14,834 nucleotides of DNA from an uncultured Clostridia bacterium (GCA_938009115.1 CALLHZ010000054.1:1-14834), one strand, 5' to 3'. Shown: positions 7,266 to 14,784, counted from the first letter of the stretch. The notes: generated from the letters alone by a model not told the origin. Made by a program: numbers and translations.

Positions 7266-7294
7266 ATGTTAGCACAAAAAAATCACGCTGTAAA
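7266..7294 (-). promoter_or_regulatory. Promoter of the aro operon
   Basis: On the minus strand: -35 TTTACA (7294-7289), a 17-bp spacer containing a run of seven T, and -10 TAACAT (7271-7266) preceded by TGC, an extended -10 element. The expected start of transcription is about 7259, some 10 nt before the leader-ORF SD. The -35 box lies only 10 bp past the T-tract of the upstream gene's terminator, so the operon is insulated from it. Confidence 0.8.
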
Positions 7295-7304
7295 GAAAGT
7301 TTCG

Positions 7305-7338
7305 AAAAAAAACGGCCTCCGCGTTTGCGGAAGCCGTT
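7305..7338 (-). terminator. Intrinsic terminator of the patB-like gene
   Basis: On the minus strand: AACGGC-TTCCGC-AAAC-GCGGAG-GCCGTT followed by a run of T, with one C-A mismatch in an otherwise 11-bp stem and a 4-nt loop. It begins 11 bp after the stop of the PLP-enzyme gene and separates that gene from the aro promoter. Confidence 0.9.
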
Positions 7339-7349
7339 GAAAGTTTAAA

Positions 7350-8516
7350 TTACAGCTTTTTGATCTCCCGGATGATGGCCTGGACCGCCTGATCCACCAG
7401 CTCGTGAGTGGTGGCCAGGTTCATGCGGACGAAGGGGATAAAGTTGTCCCCGCCGAACCATTCGCCGTAGTCGAAGGCGATGCCGCACTTGTCCTGCATA
7501 AAGGTCTTGACTTCTTCCTGGGTCTTGAAATACTTGCCGAAGTCCATCCAAAGCAGGTAGGTTCCCTGCAGATCAGCGACTTTCACATCGGGGATCTCTT
7601 TGGCAAAGGTGTCGCGCACATATTCGAAGTTGCTGTAGATCTGTGCCTTGACCTCTTCCAGCCAGGCCCTTCCGCCTCTGTAGGCAGCTTCCACGGCTAC
7701 GAAGCCGAAAGCATTTCCGTCGTAGGTGTGGATCCTTCTTTGATATTCCAGATAGCGTTCCCGCAGCTCATCATTGGGAATGATCACGATGGAGTTCTGC
7801 AGACCGGCCAGGTTGAAGGTTTTGGAGGCGGCAGTCATGGTGATGCAGAATTCGTCGTAGGCGCCCAGCGTCGCGGTGGGATAGTGCTTATGCTCTCCAT
7901 AGACGAAGTCCTGGTGGATCTCGTCGGAAATGACCAGCACGCCGTGCTTGCGGCAGATCTCCATGAGCTGGCGCAGCTCTTCGGGGGTCCAGACCCGGCC
8001 GATGGGATTGTGGGGCGAGCTCATGATAAAGAGTTTGACGTCGTTGTCCACGATATCCTTTTCGAATTTTGCGAAGTCGATGGTGTAGTCCATGCCGTTG
8101 CGGACCAGGTCGCACTGCACGAGCTTGCGGTCGTTCCACTTGGCGGCGTTGATCATGGGATAGTACACCGGTGTCAGCAGGATGACGGCGTCGTCGGGCT
8201 TGGTGGCAAAGAGCAGGACCCAGTTGAAGGCGGGTACGATCCCCGGCGCGAAGCAGATCCATTCTCTCTTGACGTCATAGCCGTGATATTTTTTCTCCCA
8301 TTCGATAAAGGCGTCATAATAGCCTTTTCCCGGAGAATAGTACCCGAAAGCTGCGGTATCGATGTACTTCTTGAGGGCGTCGGTGATACAGGGGGCTTCC
8401 TTGAAGTCCATGTCGGCTACCCACATTGCCAGCAGATCGGGATTGCCGAACTGGGAGTCCAGTGCGTCCCATTTTGCGCTGTCGGTCCCGCGCCGGTCGA
8501 TGTATTTCAGTGCCAT
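7350..8516 (-). CDS. PatB/MalY-type PLP-dependent C-S lyase (cystathionine beta-lyase family aminotransferase)
   Basis: A fold-type I PLP enzyme of 388 residues, normal for the MalY/PatB group, which cleaves the C-S bond of cystathionine or cysteine conjugates and in some members transaminates. Seen: LLAMWVADMDF near residues 28-38, SSPHNPIGRVW (166-176), SDEIHQDF with PLP-contacting Asp198, SKTFNLAG with the Schiff-base Lys232, and Arg364 in the C-terminal domain as the likely carboxylate-binding arginine. The frame is open to 8597, but the start at 8516 is chosen because AGGAGG lies 7 nt upstream of it; the ATG at 8522 almost touches the SD. It is monocistronic, ends in its own terminator, and sits just upstream of the aro operon on the same strand. 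Its substrate cannot be read from sequence. The aro operon lacks an aromatic aminotransferase, so that role is an open but unsupported option. Confidence 0.9.
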   Translation of the reverse strand: MALKYIDRRGTDSAKWDALDSQFGNPDLLAMWVADMDFKEAPCITDALKKYIDTAAFGYYSPGKGYYDAFIEWEKKYHGYDVKREWICFAPGIVPAFNWVLLFATKPDDAVILLTPVYYPMINAAKWNDRKLVQCDLVRNGMDYTIDFAKFEKDIVDNDVKLFIMSSPHNPIGRVWTPEELRQLMEICRKHGVLVISDEIHQDFVYGEHKHYPTATLGAYDEFCITMTAASKTFNLAGLQNSIVIIPNDELRERYLEYQRRIHTYDGNAFGFVAVEAAYRGGRAWLEEVKAQIYSNFEYVRDTFAKEIPDVKVADLQGTYLLWMDFGKYFKTQEEVKTFMQDKCGIAFDYGEWFGGDNFIPFVRMNLATTHELVDQAVQAIIREIKKL

Positions 8517-8543
8517 GTTCATTCCTCCTATTGGTTCAAAATG

Positions 8544-8570
8544 AATATAATGAAAAGTGTATATGGACAA
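8544..8570 (-). promoter_or_regulatory. Possible promoter of the patB-like gene
   Basis: On the minus strand TTGTCC (8570-8565) and TATATT (8549-8544) are separated by 15 bp, shorter than optimal. The AT-rich patch lies 18 bp before the AGGAGG of the gene, and no better candidate is seen. Weak call. Confidence 0.35.
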
Positions 8571-8571
8571 T

Positions 8572-8591
8572 GAGCCCGAGGGCCGGGGCTC
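8572..8591. repeat. Inverted repeat in the divergent intergenic region
   Basis: GAGCCC and GGGCTC flank an 8-nt spacer next to the possible -35 box of the patB-like gene. It could be an operator or just a GC-rich hairpin; there is no T-tract on either side, so it is not an intrinsic terminator. Confidence 0.35.
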
Positions 8592-8656
8592 TCGCAAACT
8601 CTGCCAACAATGATATCAAAAAAAAACATCAGCCGCAAGCATTCCGGCGATCAATA

Positions 8657-8685
8657 TTGTATGCGGAGAAGAATTGCTGTATGAT
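8657..8685 (+). promoter_or_regulatory. Promoter of the OPT transporter - pyk pair
   Basis: TTGTAT (8657-8662), 17-bp spacer, TATGAT (8680-8685): close to the consensus for the main sigma factor. Transcription would start near 8692, giving a leader of about 50 nt before the start at 8743. Confidence 0.65.
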
Positions 8686-8742
8686 ATTCCGGCAAGGCAC
8701 GAAGGAGCATTGGACTCCACCGTGACCCGGAAGGAGAAAAAA

Positions 8743-10392
8743 ATGAAACAGAATTCAAAGATCAAAGCACAGCCGTTACCGTTCAAAGCACAGCTGACCG
8801 TCCGCGGCATGATCATCGGCGGACTGGGGGCAGTCATCCTCACCACGAGCTCCATGTATGTGGCGCTCAAGCTGGGAGCCTTACCCTGGCCGATCATCTT
8901 CGTTGCGCTGGTGTCCATGTTCTCACTCAAGGCGCTGGGGCATACCAACATCAATGAAATCAACGTGACCCACACGGCCATGTCGGCCGGCGCCATGGTG
9001 GCCGGCGGCGTGGCTTTTACCATCCCGGGTCTTTATATGCTGGATCCGGCTGCGGAAGTCGATATGCTGACGCTTCTGCTGGTGGTGCTGGGAGGCGTGC
9101 TCACGGGCTTGATCGCCACGGGGATCATCCATCATCATTTTATCGTCGAAAAAGAGCTGCCTTATCCCATGGGCCAGGCTGCCGCCGACACCCTGATCAT
9201 CGGAGACGAGGGCGGCAAAAAGTCGAAGACCCTCTTTTCCGCTTTTGGCGCGTCGGCAGCTTTTACATTCCTGCGGGACAAGCTTCTGTGGATACCCCAG
9301 ACCGTACCGGTGAGCAGCGGGCTCATCAACGCCGGCGTGGCCGCCTTTGTGTGGCTGTCGCCCATGCTGCTGGCCGTGGGCTACATCATCGGGCCCTTAT
9401 ACATTTTCGTCTGGTTCCTGGGCGCTCTGATCGGCGACTTGGGCGTCGTTGTGGGCGGCGTATCTGCAGGATGGTGGGATCTTGCCACCGCATCGGCTGT
9501 CAAGACATCCTTGGGCATCGGGGTCATGGTGGGCTGCGGTGCCGGCATCGTAGTCAAGGGCATTCTGCCCGCCGCCGGCGAAATGATTCGAAACATGCTG
9601 AAAAGCAACAGCGGAAGCGCCATGAACATCCGCATCGTCCCCTTTGTTCTGGCGGCCTGCGCGCTGCTGTTCACTCTTGGCGCCGGCATGAGCCCTCTGG
9701 CGGGGATCCTGACTATCGTCGGCGTATGGCTGGCCTGCTCCATGTCTGCCCAGGTCGTGGGACAATCGGGCATCAATCCCATGGAAGTGTTCGGGGTCAT
9801 CGTGCTTCTGCTGATCCAGCTGGTGGCAAAGCTGCCTCAGTCTCAAGCCTTTTTTGTGGCTGCCGCCGTGGCTGTGGGTTGCGGACTGGCGGGAGACGTC
9901 ATGAACGATTTTAAGGCGGGACATCTCCTGAAAAGCGATCCGAAAGCCCAATGGACCGCCGAATGCCTGGGCGGCCTGATCGGTGCTTTCGTTTCCGTGG
10001 GTGTGTTTTATGTCGTCCTGCGGGCCTATGGACCGGAAGCCTTCGGTCCCGATAAAATGTTTCCGGCGCCCCAGGCGGGTATGGTCGCCGCCATGGTCGG
10101 CGGGATACCCCACATGTCTTCCTTTATAGCCGGATGCATTGCCGGCCTGGTTTTATATCTGCTGAAGCTTCCGGTCATGACCCTGGGACTCGGCATCTAT
10201 CTTCCGTTCTATTTATCGTTGACAGCGATGCTGGGCGGACTGCTGAAATATCTGACGGATCGTTTCGCCCCGAAGTTCGCCCAGTCGGGCCTCGGTGACA
10301 TCATTGCCCCCGGACTGTTGGGCGGCGAAGCGGTGGTAGGGGTCATCCTGGCGTTGTACCAGGCTTTTTCCGGCATGGCGTCCATCGGCTGA
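8743..10392 (+). CDS. OPT-family oligopeptide transporter
   Basis: A polytopic inner-membrane protein of 549 residues, almost entirely hydrophobic segments joined by short loops, as expected for the oligopeptide transporter (OPT/YSL) superfamily of proton-coupled importers. Family-like landmarks: TSSMYVALKLG in the first membrane region (35-45), EKELPYPMGQAAADTL (136-151), GQSGINPMEVFG (330-341), AGDVMNDFKAGHLL followed by SDPKAQW (383-404), and LGLGIYLPF (501-509). The start at 8743 is set by AAGGAG 7 nt upstream; an upstream in-frame ATG at 8674 lies inside the promoter. Imported substrate is unknown: bacterial members are assigned to peptides or to metal chelates. Pyruvate kinase follows after 13 bp with no terminator, so the two are probably co-transcribed. 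Confidence 0.9.
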   Translation: MKQNSKIKAQPLPFKAQLTVRGMIIGGLGAVILTTSSMYVALKLGALPWPIIFVALVSMFSLKALGHTNINEINVTHTAMSAGAMVAGGVAFTIPGLYMLDPAAEVDMLTLLLVVLGGVLTGLIATGIIHHHFIVEKELPYPMGQAAADTLIIGDEGGKKSKTLFSAFGASAAFTFLRDKLLWIPQTVPVSSGLINAGVAAFVWLSPMLLAVGYIIGPLYIFVWFLGALIGDLGVVVGGVSAGWWDLATASAVKTSLGIGVMVGCGAGIVVKGILPAAGEMIRNMLKSNSGSAMNIRIVPFVLAACALLFTLGAGMSPLAGILTIVGVWLACSMSAQVVGQSGINPMEVFGVIVLLLIQLVAKLPQSQAFFVAAAVAVGCGLAGDVMNDFKAGHLLKSDPKAQWTAECLGGLIGAFVSVGVFYVVLRAYGPEAFGPDKMFPAPQAGMVAAMVGGIPHMSSFIAGCIAGLVLYLLKLPVMTLGLGIYLPFYLSLTAMLGGLLKYLTDRFAPKFAQSGLGDIIAPGLLGGEAVVGVILALYQAFSGMASIG

Positions 10393-10405
10393 CAGAGGTA
10401 TTTGA

Positions 10406-11818
10406 ATGAGAAAAACAAAGATTATATGCACCATCGGACCGGCCTGTGCCGAAGAGGAGATCCTTCGGCAGATGTGTTTGGAAGGGATGAACGTGGCCCG
10501 GCTGAATTTTTCCCACGGCACCCACGAGGAGCACCAGGTGAAGATCGACCGGATCAAAAAGATCCGGGAGGAACTCAATTTACCGGTGGCCATCCTGCTG
10601 GACACCAAAGGGCCCGAATACCGGATCCGCACGTTCCGGGACGGGAAGATCTTTCTGCGGGAAGGCGACTTGTTTACCTTCGACACCCGGGACGTCCCCG
10701 GCGACCGGCACCGGGTCTCGGTGAACTATGAAGGGCTCACCAAGGATCTGTCGCCCGGCGACCGGATCTTGCTCAGCAACGGCTTGCTGGTCTTTGAGGT
10801 CGTCGAAATCGAGGGGAGCGAAGTACGCTGCAGGACACTGGTGGGCGGCGAGTTGTCCGACAGGAAAAGCATGAATTTCCCCGGCAAAGTTCTGAAGCTG
10901 ACCTACCTGAGCGAACAGGACAAAAAGGATCTGCTCTTCGGGGTCCGCAACGAGGTGGATTTTGTCGCGTGCTCCTTTGTTTCCACACTGCAGGACGTCC
11001 TGGATGTGCGGACATTCCTGGACGCCAACGGCGGCAGGGAGATCGAGCTGATCGCCAAGATCGAAAACCGTTCCGGCGTGGACAATATCATGGAGATCGC
11101 CACCGCCTGCAGCGGCATCATGATCGGCCGGGGCGACATGGGAGTGGAGATCCCCTTCGAGCAGCTGCCCGCCATTCAGAAGCATCTGATCAACGCCTGC
11201 CGGATGATCGGCAAGCGAGTGATTACCGCTACGGAAATGCTGGAATCCATGATCTACAATTCCCGTCCCACCCGGGCAGAGATCTCCGACGTGGCCAATG
11301 CCGTCTACGACGAAACCAGCGCCATCATGCTCTCCGGGGAAACGGCCGTGGGCAAATATCCGGTCCTGACCCTTCAGACTATGGGCAGGATCGCCGAAGA
11401 AACAGAGAAAAACATCCATTACAAAAAACGGTTCCAGAACATGGAGTTTATCATCCGGGACATGACGGACGCTGTATCTCATGCCGCCTGCAGCCTGGCT
11501 ATGGATATCGACGCGAAAGTCATCGTATCCTGTACCATATCGGGCATCACTGCCAGGATGATCTCCCGGTTCCGGCCGCCCATCGATATCATGGCGCTGA
11601 CGCCTTACGAAAGCACCCGCAGGAAGCTGGCGCTGTCCTGGGGCGTCACTCCGCTCATCGCCACGGAGATGAACGCCACGGACCAGCTTCTGGACATGGC
11701 GCAGCGGGTGGCCACGGAGCAGTGCGGACTCAAAAGCGGGGACCGGATCGTCATAACCGGAGGCATGACCAACGCTATTTCGGGGAACACTAATGTGCTA
11801 AAAACCGCTTGCATTTAG
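10406..11818 (+). CDS. pyk: Pyruvate kinase
   Basis: Transfers phosphate from PEP to ADP in the last step of glycolysis. 470 residues, the length of enzymes lacking the extra C-terminal PEP-utiliser-like domain that many Bacillota carry. Seen: KIICTIGPA at the N terminus, ARLNFSHG (Arg32, Asn34, Ser36), LLDTKGPE (Asp66, Lys68), the signature IELIAKIENRSG with catalytic Lys218 and metal-ligand Glu220, IGRGDMGVEIP with Asp244, TATEMLESM (Thr276), RPTRAEISDVANAVYD and IMLSGETAVGKYP. The C-terminal domain (about 350-470) is complete. AGAGGT lies 7 nt before the ATG. No terminator is seen after the gene, and its stop codon lies inside the rpsF promoter, so some read-through into the ribosomal operon is possible. 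Confidence 0.97.
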   Translation: MRKTKIICTIGPACAEEEILRQMCLEGMNVARLNFSHGTHEEHQVKIDRIKKIREELNLPVAILLDTKGPEYRIRTFRDGKIFLREGDLFTFDTRDVPGDRHRVSVNYEGLTKDLSPGDRILLSNGLLVFEVVEIEGSEVRCRTLVGGELSDRKSMNFPGKVLKLTYLSEQDKKDLLFGVRNEVDFVACSFVSTLQDVLDVRTFLDANGGREIELIAKIENRSGVDNIMEIATACSGIMIGRGDMGVEIPFEQLPAIQKHLINACRMIGKRVITATEMLESMIYNSRPTRAEISDVANAVYDETSAIMLSGETAVGKYPVLTLQTMGRIAEETEKNIHYKKRFQNMEFIIRDMTDAVSHAACSLAMDIDAKVIVSCTISGITARMISRFRPPIDIMALTPYESTRRKLALSWGVTPLIATEMNATDQLLDMAQRVATEQCGLKSGDRIVITGGMTNAISGNTNVLKTACI

Positions 11819-11836
11819 CAAATGTCATGGTATACT
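11809..11836 (+). promoter_or_regulatory. Promoter of rpsF-ssb-rpsR
   Basis: TTGCAT (11809-11814), 16-bp spacer, TATACT (11831-11836) preceded by TGG, an extended -10 element. The -35 box lies in the last codons of pyk, and the pyk stop (11816-11818) falls in the spacer. An inverted repeat CATTT-AGC-AAATG (11812-11824) lies between the two boxes. Transcription would start near 11843, giving a leader of about 80 nt. Confidence 0.75.
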
Positions 11837-11872
11837 GTTAGGGCATTCGTTTCGCGCAAAAGCGAACCATTG

Positions 11873-11915
11873 CTCTCTGCCACGGAGGAACCGTGGCCAT
11901 TCAGTCCATAGGGAG
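11873..11915 (+). promoter_or_regulatory. Structured rpsF leader, possible ribosomal-protein autoregulatory element
   Basis: A perfect 7-bp hairpin GCCACGG-AGGAA-CCGTGGC (11879-11897) is preceded directly by CTCTCT (11873-11878), which can pair with AGGGAG (11910-11915), the core of the rpsF ribosome binding site. This gives one long stem with a 12-nt bulge on its 3' side that hides the SD. S6:S18-responsive rpsF leaders are known in bacteria. I cannot confirm that this one matches the published consensus. Confidence 0.5.
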
Positions 11916-11923
11916 GTGAAATA

Positions 11924-12211
11924 ATGAATAAGTATGAGTTGATGTTTATCCTCGATCCGATCCTGGAAGACGCCAAGAAGGAAGCGGCGATCGCAACAGT
12001 CAAAGAGATCATCGCTGCCGACGGGGAAGTCTCCGAAGTGAACATCTGGGGCAACAAAAAGCTCGCTTATCCGATCCAGAAGAAGAACGAGGGTTATTAC
12101 GTCGTAATGCAGTTTACGGCAAGCCCCGAGCTTCCCAAGGAATTGGACCGGCGGCTCAAGATCTCGGACAGCTTTATGCGGCATCTCATCATCAATAAAG
12201 ATGAGAAATAG
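11924..12211 (+). CDS. rpsF: 30S ribosomal protein S6
   Basis: 95 residues, normal for bacterial S6, which binds 16S rRNA as a heterodimer with S18. Seen: N-terminal MNKYELMFILDP, then WGNKKLAYPIQKKNEGYYVVMQF, the usual RRLAYPI-like strand, and ERRLKI-like DRRLKISDSFMRHLI near the end. A strong GGGAGGTG lies about 6 nt before the ATG. First gene of the conserved rpsF-ssb-rpsR cluster, with ssb 15 bp downstream. Confidence 0.97.
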   Translation: MNKYELMFILDPILEDAKKEAAIATVKEIIAADGEVSEVNIWGNKKLAYPIQKKNEGYYVVMQFTASPELPKELDRRLKISDSFMRHLIINKDEK

Positions 12212-12226
12212 GAAAGCGGTGACAGT

Positions 12227-12652
12227 ATGAATTCGGTATCATTGATCGGAAGATTAACCAGAGATCCGGACATCCGGTACGGCGCAGGCAGCCAGATGGC
12301 CGTCGCCCGTTTTACCATCGCCATCGACCGGGGCAAGGACAAGAACGGGGAGGACCGGGGAACGGACTTTCCGGCCATCGTCTGCTTCGGAAAAACGGCG
12401 GAGCTGGTGGAGCGGTTTCTGGCCAAGGGCCGTCTCGTGGGTATCCAGGGACGCATCCAGACCGGAAAATACGAAAAAGACGGACGTACCGTTTATACGA
12501 CCGACATACTGGCTGACCGTGTAGAATTTTTAGACTGGGGAGACAAGAACGAAGGAGAAGGCGGCGGCAGACCAAGCGGTTCGCAGCCCAGATCCGAATC
12601 CCAGGTACCCGAAGGATTCGGCGCGCTCACCGACGACGACATTCCCTTCTAA
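12227..12652 (+). CDS. ssb: Single-stranded DNA-binding protein
   Basis: 141 residues. An OB-fold (about 1-103) opens with MNSVSLIGRLTRDPDIRY and contains ARFTIAIDR, DFPAIVCFGKTAELVERFLAKG and YTTDILADRVEFL, all typical of SSB. It continues with a Gly/Ser/Gln-rich linker (about 108-128) and ends in the acidic tip DDDIPF, the docking peptide for replication and repair partners. It binds ssDNA as a tetramer during replication, recombination and repair. The upstream SD is modest (GGAAAG/GGTGA), and translation may lean on coupling with rpsF 15 bp before it. Confidence 0.96.
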   Translation: MNSVSLIGRLTRDPDIRYGAGSQMAVARFTIAIDRGKDKNGEDRGTDFPAIVCFGKTAELVERFLAKGRLVGIQGRIQTGKYEKDGRTVYTTDILADRVEFLDWGDKNEGEGGGRPSGSQPRSESQVPEGFGALTDDDIPF

Positions 12653-12682
12653 AAAGCTTCAGAAAAGGAGGATATCCATACC

Positions 12683-12949
12683 ATGGAAAGAGATAGAGAA
12701 AGCAGAGACAACAGAGACAGGAAAAAGAGCTACGGCGGAAACAGACGGCGGAAAGTCTGCCAGTTCTGCGCCGACAAGACCGAAGACATCGACTACAAGG
12801 ATGTTGAGACACTCAAAAAATATGTGACCGAGCGGGGAAAGATCCTGCCCAAGCGGATCACCGGGACCTGCGCCATGCACCAGAGAGCTGTCACTACAGC
12901 CATCAAGCGCGCGCGGATCGTAGCCCTGCTGCCCTTCGACGCAGATTGA
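12683..12949 (+). CDS. rpsR: 30S ribosomal protein S18, zinc-type (C+) form
   Basis: 88 residues. A charged N-terminal tail rich in Arg/Asp/Glu, then the conserved core KVCQFCADK, IDYKDVETLKKYVTERGKILP and RITGTCAMHQRAVTTAIKRARIVALLP. S18 pairs with S6 on the 30S platform. CxxC (31-34 region) plus CAMH supply three Cys and one His in the arrangement of zinc-binding S18 proteins; the Bacillus subtilis form lacks them. AAGGAGG lies 11 nt before the ATG, slightly long but the only good SD. It is followed by a terminator, so the cluster ends here. Confidence 0.96.
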   Translation: MERDRESRDNRDRKKSYGGNRRRKVCQFCADKTEDIDYKDVETLKKYVTERGKILPKRITGTCAMHQRAVTTAIKRARIVALLPFDAD

Positions 12950-12958
12950 TTACGAGGG

Positions 12959-12989
12959 AAAACCGGAGCCTGGCTCCGGTTTTTTGTTT
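12959..12989 (+). terminator. Intrinsic terminator after rpsR
   Basis: AAAACCGGAGC-CTG-GCTCCGGTTTT: an 11-bp perfect stem followed by a T-rich tail (TTTTTTGTTT overall). It starts 9 bp after the rpsR stop codon and closes the rpsF-ssb-rpsR unit. Confidence 0.95.
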
Positions 12990-13014
12990 CAATAAATGCT
13001 TTTTGTGGTATACT
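12987..13014 (+). promoter_or_regulatory. Promoter of the gdpP-type gene
   Basis: -10 TATACT (13009-13014) with an upstream TGG forming an extended -10. The -35 is poor (TTTCAA 12987-12992, 16-bp spacer) and overlaps the tail of the preceding terminator. The 11-mer TGGTATACTGT is identical to that in the rpsF promoter. Confidence 0.65.
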
Positions 13015-13062
13015 GTAGTATCTATGCGGTAACACCACCTGCCGCTTTGAAAGGAGCGCAGC

Positions 13063-14784
13063 ATGGCAAGCAGACTTATGCATAAAATCATTGAGCCATA
13101 CCTGAAGACCGATCTGGTCGTGATGGTTTTTTTGTCTTTCTGCGTGCTTTGGTTTAGCCTGCCCGCTGGATTGCTGTGCCTTCTGCTCGTTGTCGCCGTG
13201 CAGGTGTATCATGGAAAATATACGAAAAGCAAAGCCTTGGACCAGATCGATTCCTACGAGGAGAACTTGTCAGCGGATCGGGATGAGATTTCCCGGGCTT
13301 TTACGGAAAACAGCCCGCTGCTTCTGAGCCTCATCGACATGGAAGGCCGTTTGCTGTGGAGCAACCAGCGGTTTCACGCTGTTTTCGACAGCGAAGAAGT
13401 TTTTTACGATAAAGTCGACAAAAATACCATCACCGGCTTTTTCGACAAACCCGAAAAGCAGATGCTTATTCCTGTGGAAGACCGGATGTACCGGGTCACC
13501 GCAGGCGTCGTGAACAATTATGACCGGGATAAAAAAATGCTTTTCTGGGCCGACGTCACCGGATATCAGATCGTCAGGGAGCTCTTCGGCGCCCGCCGCC
13601 CTTGCGTCGCCTTCATCAACATCGATAATTATGACGATCTGCTGGCCAGCTCGCCTTCCGACGAGCAATCCTCCATCACCGCAGGCATCGACAGGATGAT
13701 CCGAAGCTGGGCCCAGACCATGGACGCCGCGATTTCCAGAACGCGCAGCAACCGTTACGTGATGCTGTTCGACCATCAGCATCTGAACGCTCAGGTCGAG
13801 GATAAATTCCCCATCCTCAATGAGATCCACCAGATCGAAACGAAAGCGGATTTTCCCACATCTCTTTCCGTGGGCATCGGCGCCGGGGCGCGGACTTTCA
13901 TCGACCTTCAGAACTACGCTTCCGATGCGTTGGATCTGGCCCTGGGCAGGGGCGGAGATCAGGCTGTGGTCAAGCGCAGCGGCGGAGACATCGAGTTTTA
14001 CGGCGGCGCCCTCCTGACCGTGGAAAAACGGAACAAGGGCAAGTCTCGCATCGTGGCCCACGCCCTGCAGCAGCTGTTCAGCGCTTCCGACCGGGTGCTG
14101 GTCATGGGGCACACCCGCCCCGACATGGACAGCTTCGGCGCTGCCATCGGCATCTGCCATATGGCCAAGCGTTTTGCCGCCAACGTGGATATCATTCTGG
14201 ATGACGTGGGCGAGGCCATCGAGATCGTGCACGAAGCCGCCGTATCCACCGGACGCTTCAGCTTCATCACGTCACAGCGGGCCCTGGAGCTTGCCCAGCG
14301 CAATACGCTGGTAGTGGTGGTGGATACGCATATCGGCAGCCTGACCGAGTGTCCCAAGCTTCTTGGAAAAACCGACAAGCTGGTGGTGATCGATCATCAC
14401 CGCCGCTCCAAGGAGGCCATCGACAATGCTACGCTGGCTTACATGGAGGTTTATGCCTCCTCTACGTCGGAGCTCATCACGGAGCTGCTTCAGTACTCCG
14501 GAGACCGGTTGGAGATCGGAAAGTTCGAAGCCGAAGCGCTTTTAGCGGGTATTACGGTGGACACGAAAAACTTTACTGTCAACACCGGCGTGCGGACCTT
14601 CGAAGCGGCTTCCTGGCTCCGGCGCAGCGGCGCCGATATCGCCGTGGTCCGCAGTTTCTTTAAAATGCGATTGGATTTCTTCCAGAAAAAAGTGAGTCTC
14701 ATTGCCAGCGCGGAGATCCTGGCCAACGGCGTGGCGGTGGCTTATACGAAAGACTTTGATCCGGCCATGCAGGTCCTCACTTCC
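13063..14784 (+). CDS. gdpP: GdpP-type cyclic-di-AMP phosphodiesterase (PAS - degenerate GGDEF - DHH/DHHA1), 3' end missing
   Basis: GdpP hydrolyses c-di-AMP at the membrane. AAGGAG lies 6 nt before the ATG. Visible order: two membrane helices (about 18-32 and 34-48), a PAS-like domain (about 80-150; LLSLIDMEGRLLWSNQRF), a degenerate GGDEF domain (about 178-290) where the signature is replaced by RSNRYVMLF (228-236), then the DHH domain with GHTRPDMDSFGAA (His350, Asp354, Asp356), VVVVDTH (Asp421) and IDHHRRS (Asp444-His445-His446), and the beginning of DHHA1. All phosphodiesterase metal ligands expected in the DHH domain are present. Genomic sequence gives 574 residues; family members are near 650-660, so the DHHA1 end with its glycine-rich GGGH motif is missing. 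The frame stays open to 14834 only because the adapter there is open. In Bacillota rplI and dnaB usually come next. Confidence 0.9.

Noticed and set aside
7051..7294. T-box riboswitch or TRAP-type site as the aro operon regulator
   Set aside because: No T-box TGGNACC-like antiterminator sequence, no specifier-loop structure recognised, and no run of GAG/TAG repeats. The SD-led aromatic ORF explains the region better.
818..8573. Long open frames on the plus strand opposite aroF, pheA, aroC and the PLP enzyme (for example 6031-7056, 818-1921, 7404-8573)
   Set aside because: They mirror strongly supported genes on the other strand, lack family-like motifs and SDs, and are expected by-products of GC-rich codon use.
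8572..8591. GAGCCC/GGGCTC hairpin as a terminator
   Set aside because: No T-tract follows on either strand and it lies between divergent genes; left as a low-confidence inverted repeat.
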